The translations under genes and the position numbers were made by a program. Of a DNA stretch of 64,000 nucleotides, positions 37,871 to 47,200 are shown in pieces; within the stretch, counting starts at the first letter, position 1; each line of letters starts with the position of its first letter. The stretch covers positions 1 to 64,000 of the forward strand of contig JARULA010000005.1 of the NCBI GenBank assembly GCA_029688995.1. The letters run 5' to 3'. The notes beneath the pieces are model-generated. The model was given only the letters and a program-made list of their open reading frames with translations, ran no database searches and was not told the DNA's origin. The stretch comes from Marinilabiliaceae bacterium ANBcel2. Its GTDB lineage: Bacteria; Bacteroidota; Bacteroidia; Bacteroidales; Marinilabiliaceae.

Positions 37871-38857
37871 TTACTCTGCAATTGATTTTTGATCCATACT
37901 CATCTGTAAAAGGGGTAGAACATTATTACCATCCTGGTCAGTAATAACTTTATCTCCCATCTCAGGCAATATCCTCTGCAGAGTTTCTAAATATATTCGT
38001 CGTTTGGTCACTTCAGGAGCATTCATATACTCTTGATATAACATGGCAAACCTGCTGGCCTCTCCCTCAGCATTATTTATACGTGCCGTTGCATATCCCT
38101 CGGCATTATTTATTGTTTCACGAGCCTCTCCACGAGCTCTGGGTATAATTCTGTTATACTCACTCTTTGCTTCATTTATAAGAGTTTCACGCTGCTGTTG
38201 AGCCTGATTAACAGCATTAAAAGCTGCTTTAACAGGATCGGGAGGATTCACATCCTGAAGAACAACTTGCTCTACACGTATTCCAAGCGAATATTCATCA
38301 CATAAATTCTGTATAAGTTCCTGAACAGAGTTAGCAACTTCGGTTCTACCAACAGTTATTACCTCATTAACTGTACGATCACCTACTATCTGACGCATTG
38401 AAGCTTCAGATATATCCCGTAGTGTTGACTCAGGATTACGCACTCTAAATAAAAAGTAGTATGGGTCACTTATTCTATACTGTACAACCCACTCAACATC
38501 AGCAAGATTTAAATCACCGGTAAGCATTAATGATTCATCAGTTGTTCCGCGCTTTGTATATTCAGATCTCACATCTGAAGCAACTGTTCTAAATCCAAAC
38601 TCCTGTTTTTGCTGACGCTCTACAGGAACTTTTATAATCTTTTCAGCAAAAGGTATTTTAAAATTAAGTCCGGGCTGCTCCATTCTCTTATACTCACCAA
38701 ACCTGGTTATAACACCAACCTCTTCTGGTTGAACCTGAAAAAAACCACTCCATACAACCACCAAAACAGCTAATCCTATAGCAATTTTTTTTATGTTCTT
38801 AAAAATCACTTTAACAAAAGGTGGGATTTCAAAATTATCAAATTGATTACTTGTCAT
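37871..38857 (-). CDS. hflK: HflK, SPFH-domain protease modulator
   Basis: A 328-residue partner of HflC. One membrane segment (about 23-43) is followed by VQPEEVGVITRFGEYKRMEQ, GLNFKIPFAEKI, the SPFH body (ADVEWVVQYRISDPYYFLFR; SMRQIVGDRTVNEVIT) and a helical region with NAEGYATARINNAEGEASRF. No Gly-rich cytoplasmic N-terminus like that of E. coli HflK. First gene of the hflKC pair; the OtsAB gene lies 37 nt upstream on the same strand, so readthrough is possible. Confidence 0.95.
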   Translation of the reverse strand: MTSNQFDNFEIPPFVKVIFKNIKKIAIGLAVLVVVWSGFFQVQPEEVGVITRFGEYKRMEQPGLNFKIPFAEKIIKVPVERQQKQEFGFRTVASDVRSEYTKRGTTDESLMLTGDLNLADVEWVVQYRISDPYYFLFRVRNPESTLRDISEASMRQIVGDRTVNEVITVGRTEVANSVQELIQNLCDEYSLGIRVEQVVLQDVNPPDPVKAAFNAVNQAQQQRETLINEAKSEYNRIIPRARGEARETINNAEGYATARINNAEGEASRFAMLYQEYMNAPEVTKRRIYLETLQRILPEMGDKVITDQDGNNVLPLLQMSMDQKSIAE

Positions 38858-38894
38858 TAATTATAATTTTTAATTATTAAAATTTACTTTATTA

Positions 38895-41108
38895 CTAATT
38901 CTTTGCAAGCCTTTTAAGAAATGAACGAACTGTCTTAACAGTGTCAATCTTATAAACTGCACTTGTATGTTTAATTCCTACTTTAATTGAAACTGCCGAT
39001 TCGGGTAGTTCACGAAACAGATATTCATCGGTCCAGTCATCACCCATAGCCAATATAAAATCGGCATTCATATTAACAAGGAAGCTGTTAGCTGCTGCAC
39101 CTTTATTAATACCACCGGTTTTTACCTCAACAACCTTATTACCCTCCATAATCTCAAGATTATGATTAGCAACTAATCCTGTAAGCTCATCTCTAAGCTC
39201 TTTTGCACGCAACTCGCCCAATTCAGCTTCTGCTCCACGGTAGTGCCAAACCAAAGAGTAGTTCTTCTCTTCTAAAAAAGAACCGGGAGTGCGATCTACA
39301 TAGCTCTCCAAAACAGGACGTATCATAGGCATCCACGAATTAGAGACATTTGTCATCATCTCCCACTCATCACCTAATCGCTTAAGCCATACACCATGCT
39401 CACAAATAAGGTTAACAGATTTATCTTTAAACCATTTTCCAAGAGTCTCTTTATCACGCCCGCTAATTATAGTTACAATATTGCGTTCATTCCGGGTAAG
39501 ACTATCAATTATTGATTCCAGCTCCTCATCGGGATGTACACCCTTCGGATCATTCTCAAACCCTTTTAAAGTACCATCATAATCCAAAAATATGGCTCTT
39601 TTTGAAGCAGTGGTAAATCGTTTAACAATATTTTTCTCAATTGCAGGTGTAACTTTTTTAGCAAGAAAATCCTTTTGAATACGATTTACTCGATTAAGAG
39701 CTCCAACAAAATCTTTAGCCCACTTATAAACGTCATATCTTTTCAACCGCTCCTGAATAGCAGTAACACGCTTTTTCTGCTCTACCTCATCCATTTCAAG
39801 AGCCTGAATTATTGCACTCTCCATCTCCTCCTCATCATTAGGATTAATTATAATTGCCTCACCCATCTCCTTCATTACTCCAGCCATCTCGCTCAAAATC
39901 ATTACTCCTGTTTGGTTCACTCTTGATGCAATATATTCCTTGGCTACCAAATTCATACCATCTCTAACAGGTGTTATTAAAGCAACATCACTCATACTAT
40001 AAAGCTCAACAAGATTGTGAAAAGGTAGTGACCTGTAAAAATACCATATAGGTGTATAATTAATATTTCCATACAATCCGTTAATACCTCCTACCAACTC
40101 ATCAACCTCACTCTTAAGTCTCTGATAATGAACAACATTATTGCGAGAAGGGACAGCCAACATAACAAGGGTAACTTTTCCTCTATATTCGGGATGGTTA
40201 GCCAAAAGCCTTTCAAAAGCATGCAAACGATTTGGAATTCCCTTAGAGTAATCTAACCGATCTATCGACAATATTAATTTTTTATCGGGATCCATTAAAA
40301 AATACTTCTCTAACTCACGATGAATTTCGGATCTCTCTTTTAATGGTGTTTGATTAATTTTTAAGGATGCATCTTCAAATTTCTTATAATCAATTCCCAT
40401 AGGAAATGCATCAGCTATAACAATGCGTGCATCTATATGAATTTCATTAAAAGAGATCTCATAACCAAAAAGACGCCTCACACTACTTAAAAAGTGTCTC
40501 TCATAATCATATGTATGAAACCCTATAAGATCGGCACCTAACAATCCTCCCAATATGTTATTACGCCATGGTAAAATGCGAAACACCTCATAAGAAGGAA
40601 AAGGAATATGAAGAAAAAATCCTACCGTAATATTGGGCTTTTTCTTTTTAAGCATCTCGGGAACAAGCATAAGTTGATAGTCATGAACCCATACATAATC
40701 ACCATCTTCAATAACCTCAAGGGTTTTATCGGCAAATTTTTGATTAACATTAACATAAGCTTCCCAAAACTCAGGATGAAAATCAACATACTGAGCAAAA
40801 TAGTGAAAAAGAGGCCAAATAGTGTTGTTACAAAAACCTTCATAAAACTGCTCAATCTCTTCTCCGCTTAACTGAACCGAAACACAACCCTCTTCTTCAA
40901 AGAGGGACTCAATCTTATTTATCTCCTTTTTAGTTCTACTATCGGATGCAACACCGGGCCATCCTATCCATTTACCATTAAAATCCTTATAAACAGAATT
41001 CATTCCGGTTGCCAATCCTCCAACGCTAGGGGCTAAACAAAAGTCTCCATTTTCATCATTATTAATACTAAAGGGTAATCGATTAGATACAATATGTAGT
41101 TTATTCAT
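38895..41108 (-). CDS. otsA: Fused trehalose-6-phosphate synthase/phosphatase
   Basis: A 737-residue cytosolic two-domain enzyme. Residues 1-465 are a GT20 synthase: IVSNRLPFSIN, the VWVHDYQLMLVPEML motif, GFFLHIPFPSYEVFR, LSIDRLDYSKGIPNRL, and RDGMNLVAKEYIASR. Residues 490-735 are an HAD-type phosphatase: FLDYDGTL (catalytic aspartates), ISGRDKETLGKWF, EGNKVVEVKTGGINKG and MGDDWTDEYLF. Together they turn UDP-glucose and glucose-6-phosphate into trehalose via trehalose-6-phosphate. The fused form is common in Bacteroidota. The divergent GH15 gene suggests linked control of alpha-glucoside metabolism. Confidence 0.96.
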   Translation of the reverse strand: MNKLHIVSNRLPFSINNDENGDFCLAPSVGGLATGMNSVYKDFNGKWIGWPGVASDSRTKKEINKIESLFEEEGCVSVQLSGEEIEQFYEGFCNNTIWPLFHYFAQYVDFHPEFWEAYVNVNQKFADKTLEVIEDGDYVWVHDYQLMLVPEMLKKKKPNITVGFFLHIPFPSYEVFRILPWRNNILGGLLGADLIGFHTYDYERHFLSSVRRLFGYEISFNEIHIDARIVIADAFPMGIDYKKFEDASLKINQTPLKERSEIHRELEKYFLMDPDKKLILSIDRLDYSKGIPNRLHAFERLLANHPEYRGKVTLVMLAVPSRNNVVHYQRLKSEVDELVGGINGLYGNINYTPIWYFYRSLPFHNLVELYSMSDVALITPVRDGMNLVAKEYIASRVNQTGVMILSEMAGVMKEMGEAIIINPNDEEEMESAIIQALEMDEVEQKKRVTAIQERLKRYDVYKWAKDFVGALNRVNRIQKDFLAKKVTPAIEKNIVKRFTTASKRAIFLDYDGTLKGFENDPKGVHPDEELESIIDSLTRNERNIVTIISGRDKETLGKWFKDKSVNLICEHGVWLKRLGDEWEMMTNVSNSWMPMIRPVLESYVDRTPGSFLEEKNYSLVWHYRGAEAELGELRAKELRDELTGLVANHNLEIMEGNKVVEVKTGGINKGAAANSFLVNMNADFILAMGDDWTDEYLFRELPESAVSIKVGIKHTSAVYKIDTVKTVRSFLKRLAKN

Positions 41109-41300
41109 AGGAATGTATATATTTTAAGTTAGTGGTTATTACAAATTTTAAATTTTATGCTCATTTGATAAAATAAACTTTTTTAGCAAGATAATCATAA
41201 AAATAGGCAGTTAAGCAATATCAAAAGATAAATTTCTTTTTTAATTAAAGCATTTTTCTCTATTTTACAAAAAAATTGATCATCAAAAATAATATTATAA

Positions 41301-43121
41301 ATGAAAAAACAATGCAAACGAAACCTTGACTACGGTATTATAGGAAATTGCCGTAGCGGCGCACTTGTATCAAAGAAAGGATCCATTGATTGGTTATGTT
41401 TGCCTAAGTTCGATTCAGGCTCAATCTTTGGCAAGCTATTAGATGAAAATAAAGGTGGCAGCTTTGAAATAAAACCGATAGAAAAATCTGAAACAGAGCA
41501 GTTTTACGATGGTAATACCAACATTTTAGTAACCCGCTTTACATCAAAAAAAGGGATATTTGAGGTGCACGATTTTATGCCCCGTTATAAACTGGATAAC
41601 GGACAACACTATACTCCCCCCGATATTTTAAGGTACATTAAACATATTAAAGGCTCTCCTTCGGTTAAGTTTAAATATGATCCCAGACTGGAATATGCTC
41701 GTTACGATACAAAGATTGATATTGACAAAAGTTTTATAAAAGCTTCTACAACTTATGGAGATTACAACTCAATATACCTCTATTCGAGTCTCAACATAAA
41801 TGATTTAGCCTGTGAACAGCCTCTTAAAATAACTAAAGATCAATTTATTTTAATCAGCTATAATCAAAAACTGCTAAAACAGACAGTTGATAGATCTTAT
41901 ATGAAATTGCACCGTACCAAAGCCTACTGGTTAACATGGTCGGATCGCACAACTATTTTTGGAAAATACAATGAAACAATTACCCGCAGTGCTCTTGTTC
42001 TAAAACTTTTAAGTTATCAAAAATCAGGAGCAATTTTAGCAGCTCTTACAACTTCACTGCCCGAAACAATTGGGGAGGTGCGAAACTGGGATTACAGGTT
42101 CTGCTGGATTAGAGATGCGTCAATGGTAATTAAAATTATGACCGATTTGGATCATTATAATCTTGCTCATCGCTATCTTAAGTTTATTACTGAACTGCTT
42201 CCCGAAAAGGATGAGAAAATACAGATAATGTATGGTATCGACGGACATAAAAAATTAACAGAAACTGAACTTTCTCATCTTGATGGATATTGCAATAGCA
42301 AACCTGTAAGAGTAGGTAATGCTGCATATAAACAAAAGCAAAACGATATCTATGGCATATTAATGGATGTTATATATCAACATTTCCAACTATTTTCAGT
42401 TTCTCTCGAACACAGTGAAGAACTATGGACAATTACACGTAATATAACAAGAGCTGTTGAACGCAACTGGAAAAGACCTGATAAAGGTATTTGGGAGATG
42501 CGCGAGAATAATAAGCACTTTACATTTAGCAAAGTGCTTTGCTGGGTGGCCGTTGACAGAGCAATAAAAATTGGTGATTTGCTACAACAGAAACGACAAA
42601 CTGTAGAATGGGTTAAACTAAGAGAGACAATTAAGGAAGATATAATGAGTAAGGCATGGAGCGAAAAGAAAAATGCTTTTACTCAGGCATACGGTTTTGA
42701 AGACCTTGATGCATCAATTCTGCTAATGGAACCTTATGGGTTTATAAGTGCAAAAGATCCTAAGTATAAAAGCACTGTAATTCAAATACAAAAAGAGCTC
42801 GAGTATAAAGGACTTATGTTTAGATATAAAAACAGAGATGATTTTGGTACTCCCTCCTCGGCCTTTACAATATGTTCATTCTGGTTAATTAAAAGTTTAT
42901 ATAAAATAGGTCATAAAAAAGAGGCAATACAAAAATTTGAAAAGCTACTTTCATACTCAAATCATTTGGGGCTCTTTAGTGAAGATCTCGATTTTGAAAC
43001 TAAACGATTGCTTGGTAATTTTCCTCAGGCCTATTCACATCTTGCTCTTATTGAAACCGCTATGGAGCTTGGTGGTGGTAATTTAAGTAAAGAGGAAAAA
43101 CTGTTACAATTAATACATTAA
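41301..43121 (+). CDS. GH15-family glucoamylase/trehalase-like hydrolase
   Basis: A 606-residue soluble protein without signal peptide. The N-terminal beta domain (YGIIGNCRSGALVSKKGSID, WLCLPKFDSGSIFG) and an (alpha/alpha)6 barrel (about 240-595) are typical of the bacterial GH15 branch. RNWDYRFCWIRDASMVIKIM holds substrate-binding residues, and IWEMRE places the general acid at Glu399. This branch includes glucoamylases, glucodextranases and trehalases. Being divergent from OtsAB and cytosolic, it may degrade trehalose or stored alpha-glucan; the substrate is not settled by sequence. The 192-bp divergent region should hold the promoters of both genes. Confidence 0.92.
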   Translation: MKKQCKRNLDYGIIGNCRSGALVSKKGSIDWLCLPKFDSGSIFGKLLDENKGGSFEIKPIEKSETEQFYDGNTNILVTRFTSKKGIFEVHDFMPRYKLDNGQHYTPPDILRYIKHIKGSPSVKFKYDPRLEYARYDTKIDIDKSFIKASTTYGDYNSIYLYSSLNINDLACEQPLKITKDQFILISYNQKLLKQTVDRSYMKLHRTKAYWLTWSDRTTIFGKYNETITRSALVLKLLSYQKSGAILAALTTSLPETIGEVRNWDYRFCWIRDASMVIKIMTDLDHYNLAHRYLKFITELLPEKDEKIQIMYGIDGHKKLTETELSHLDGYCNSKPVRVGNAAYKQKQNDIYGILMDVIYQHFQLFSVSLEHSEELWTITRNITRAVERNWKRPDKGIWEMRENNKHFTFSKVLCWVAVDRAIKIGDLLQQKRQTVEWVKLRETIKEDIMSKAWSEKKNAFTQAYGFEDLDASILLMEPYGFISAKDPKYKSTVIQIQKELEYKGLMFRYKNRDDFGTPSSAFTICSFWLIKSLYKIGHKKEAIQKFEKLLSYSNHLGLFSEDLDFETKRLLGNFPQAYSHLALIETAMELGGGNLSKEEKLLQLIH

Positions 43122-43155
43122 AATAGATATAATACTATATATCAAAAATTATAAC

Positions 43156-43214
43156 TACCGGACTTTTTATGTGGCTGTAATTTCTTTTTTAACGGCCACA
43201 TAAAATGCCCGGTA
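43156..43214. terminator. Bidirectional terminator, long hairpin
   Basis: Outer arms taccgg/ccggta and inner arms ttttatgtggc (43166-43175) and gccacataaaa (43195-43205), around a T-rich loop. It separates the convergent GH15 and TPR genes. Confidence 0.75.
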
Positions 43215-43245
43215 ACTGTTAGCAGAAAGATTCAAAATAAATGGT

Positions 43246-44244
43246 TTACTCCATCAACAACCAATTACTAAACATATCATACTTTCGACTCTTATCCTGA
43301 TTAGCTAACCTCCCAACACTCTCATCGGGATATCTGCTATAACTAACATGAAGTGCCAACACATTAGCAAAATCAAGGCGAAAAACTTCACTAAAAAAAT
43401 CTGAATAAAAAAGCCATAAAGACTCTCCGGAAGTAATCTCAGCACTCTTTACGCTCTCCATAAAAGAGACAGTCTGCTCCACAAACCACCTGTTTAATCC
43501 CTCTCTATCACTATCATCACCATCCCATGCTTCAGGAACAAAATCAACCCTTACACCACTACTTGCAGTACTATAATTAGATATACTTTGTGATGATGAT
43601 GCCCAATTATTAAAAACATGCTCTATATATCTAACAACATCACTACTTTGATCGTCGTCATGATGCAACATTAAATAATAAAGCAAAGGCATTACCGCTT
43701 TAACATTCTCTCCTTTTCGATACATCCTTTCTCCCAAAAGAAGATGGGCCTCTCCAAATGCAGAAGCACTGTTTATACTTCGCAACAAGAGCTCCTCCCC
43801 TATTTTGTTATCAAAAGGTATTTTAATTCTTCCTGCATGATAAAGCAAAAGATTATCATTTGGGAAATTGTCCAGACCGCGATCTATCCATCTATCACGC
43901 CTGCGAACATTTCCCAGCTCTTCATGGGCAAGCACTCCGGCCACATAAGCATCAGCCGATCCTCCTGCGCTTCTGCCTTCCTGAGCATAATCAAGAGCAC
44001 GATCAAAATCTCCCGAATAGACGTGAACAAGAGCAAGACCACCTAAAATTTGAGCATCATCTTCATAAATACTATTTGCCCTTTCCAGATAGTGAAGTGC
44101 AGAATCCATCTCTCCGTTATATAATGAGGCCAGGCCCATCTCCTTATAACTCAACTCATCTCTTTCCCCATCCATAGCAAAAGCAGTGCTATCCAAAAAA
44201 AGTAGTGCTACAAAAACAGCTATAACAATCAATCTATTTTGCAT
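43246..44244 (-). CDS. Secreted TPR protein paired with the alpha-2-macroglobulin
   Basis: A 332-residue protein with an N-terminal signal peptide (MQNRLIVIAVFVALLFLDST, cleaved after AFA). Helical TPR-like units fill about 30-215 (SYKEMGLASLYNGEMDSALH; GLALVHVYSGDFDRALDYA). The C-terminal 110 residues are not recognised. No lipobox, so probably periplasmic. It starts 18 nt after the alpha-2-macroglobulin gene, hence one transcription unit and perhaps a partner of that protein; this is inferred from position only. Confidence 0.8.
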   Translation of the reverse strand: MQNRLIVIAVFVALLFLDSTAFAMDGERDELSYKEMGLASLYNGEMDSALHYLERANSIYEDDAQILGGLALVHVYSGDFDRALDYAQEGRSAGGSADAYVAGVLAHEELGNVRRRDRWIDRGLDNFPNDNLLLYHAGRIKIPFDNKIGEELLLRSINSASAFGEAHLLLGERMYRKGENVKAVMPLLYYLMLHHDDDQSSDVVRYIEHVFNNWASSSQSISNYSTASSGVRVDFVPEAWDGDDSDREGLNRWFVEQTVSFMESVKSAEITSGESLWLFYSDFFSEVFRLDFANVLALHVSYSRYPDESVGRLANQDKSRKYDMFSNWLLME

Positions 44245-44262
44245 ATTATTTATTTAAAAATT

Positions 44263-47200
44263 TTATTCTGCATAAATCATACCACCACTACTATTTCCAG
44301 AAAATTCAGGAGCATAATAACATTGAACTTTTACCGGTCCCCAAACAGCAGCACCTTCACGAGTAACTATAATCTCCCTCAAAATTTTATGCCGGCCCTG
44401 CGGAAGATGATCAATAAAAATATCGCTTCCACCGTCATTTACCGACAAATAGTAGCCAAGCCCCTTTTCCCATCTGTATCCCGATAATTCAATCAAAGGC
44501 TCTGTAAGTGCAGGACGGGGTGATTCTACATGCACAAAATCAAGATCGCGTGGAGCATCAATTACAATTTCGACAAAGAGTTTATCGCCGGACTTAAAAA
44601 TTGTGTTTTTATCAACATTAACATATCCATCTGATTCTCCAGCTCCGCTTCTAACATAAACATTACGCTCAACATCAATCACTCCGGAACTACGCACATA
44701 TTTTTGCTCATCATAATAGGTTAAGGCAGCAGAAAACCATGAAGGGTGATCCTCTTTTTTATTAATTGTAATACTACTCATATCACAAGTAACACTACTA
44801 CCATGCCAACTCTCATTCAAATAACCGCTCCCGGTTGTTCGTGTCGCCTTACCAAGCTCTTTATCTGCAACTTCAACAACATCATCATCCCGAATAGAAA
44901 AATAAGAGCGTTTTGAATCTGCAAGAGCATGTATAGCCATAACTGTAGCACGTGATGATTCCCAGGCCATACCACGTTTTTTCTCTATCAATCTGTGTTC
45001 CATACGCATAAGCAACTTATCACTCTGTGAGGTCTCACGTAAAGCTTCGATAGCAGCAGCTGTAGTTTCAACAGATGAGTGATACCAGTGTGGACCATAA
45101 TCTACATTAAAACTGCCAGATTCTCCAATTATAGAAAATTTCTCTTTTACAGATTCAATTAACTTTTGGGATTCTCCATAATATCCATTTCGAAATAAAA
45201 TAGTTGCAGATAATGACTGTAGATAAACTGAATTAAAAATTGAGGTATCAGCTAGTTGTTTAATCCACCATTTTTCAGCTTCACTACTACTCTCATTAAA
45301 AAAACTTAGTGCATAAAGAATATTAACCTCTATGGGTGAAACTCGTCTAACACTGTCCTTTCTTTTATTTAACTCCTTATATCTCTCCTTTAAAACTGAA
45401 CGCAGGTAATCTGTTGCCGAAATAATTACCTTATTAGTTTCATCATCAAATATAACACCTTGATTTTTAAGATACCCAAATCCTGAAACAATGTCAGATG
45501 TAATTTTATTTGAAGGATACATACCTTTAAACCAGGGCCATGAACCATTTTCAAGCTGCATCTGATTAAGTAAGGAGAGTGCTGATAAACTATAAGATTG
45601 AAGACGCTCTTCGTTAATTAGCGCAACCATTTTTCTGCGACGCTCATTACTGGCAGCAGCTTCATTAAGCCATGGAGTAGATGATAACAGAAGAGACTTT
45701 AATTCAGGATTTCTTTGCAACACTGAGTTAAAAGCATCTTCATCACCCGGCAACTCATTAGCCCACATCTTAATAACCCTTTTTATTTGAGGATAGTTAT
45801 CAATAATCAATTGTGAAACAGAGGAAGCCAAAAAGCGATTAAAAACCTGATCTGCACTCTCATAAGGCTGTTCTATAAGCCAGGGAAGGGCACCAATGGT
45901 CTCCCATGCAGCATTTTGCGTATAAGATACTCTATAACTCTCAATGTCGTCGCTACATCTTTTTAATAAAGGCTCAAATTCAAACTTGTGCTCTCCTGAA
46001 CCATATAATGTATATGGTCTTGTTTCAGTTATAAAAATACGGGAGGGTAAAACCGGAACAAAATGTTTTTCCCCGTCAAAAAAAGACTCATCACTATTAT
46101 CAAAATCAAACCTGCCGGTTTTATGCGCTGAGGCAACAAGCTCCAATCCTTTTATCCCTTTAGTAGGGACCTTTAACCCCCATTTAACAACCGAAGTTTC
46201 TAATATATCACTCTGCCACAAATTACTTTCCGACTTAAGAGATAGAATATCTAACTCCTCTCCGGTAACTGCATCTCTAACTATTAATGATGCTTCACCC
46301 GACATCTTTATATCACTGTTATTTATTATATTAACTGCTATTTCAACCTTATCCCCTTCTCTTACAACACGAGGAATCTCGAGAACTACCATTAATGGAA
46401 GTGAAGTTGTGATATACTCCTGTAACACACCGGAGGCACCATTCTTATCATGAGCTAAAGTGATAAATTTCCACCTTGTCAAAGCCTCAGGCATTTCAAA
46501 ATCAATCTGCATCCTCCCTTTATCATCAGCTCTTAAATGGGGCAGAAAAAAAGCAGTCTCATTAAGCTGTTCACGAACTGGAGCACCTCTACTCTCTATT
46601 GCGCCATGCTCTATGGTATTATCAGCTAATGTTGATTCTTCAACAGCTTTTGATTGATGAGATACAGGAGACTCACTACCATCGGCAACAGCAGCTAACC
46701 GCATCACCTGAGAGGAGAAAAGCAGTTTATCACTCCAAAAAAATGTAGGACCCTCTTTTGGGTAAAGAGCTCGCAAATATATTCCCCCCCTACCCGAACC
46801 ATAAACAGAGTTAAAATTATTCCATTGCCAGGGAGTACTCCCCCAAAAGCGGGTAAACGGATTCATTTGAAGTGAATGTTCACTATAAGCATCTAATGAT
46901 GAATCATACATCAAAGCTAAAACTTCTCCTCCTCTTATATTCCCGGCTCCATCTTTCAGCTGCAACCCCCACTCCTCTTTACCTCCCGGCTTAACATCTT
47001 TACTAAACCGTATTAGTTCAAGATTCATAACCTCAGCAGCCTCAACAACATTTACCTCTTTTCGATTTTGATAAATACGGTTATTATCTATTGCTACACT
47101 TTGTATAAAAATAGTTCCACGATAGTTATCAGGAATAACAATATCATCGCTATACCATCTTTTTGAGGCTTCTACAACATTGCTGTATAAAATATCACTC

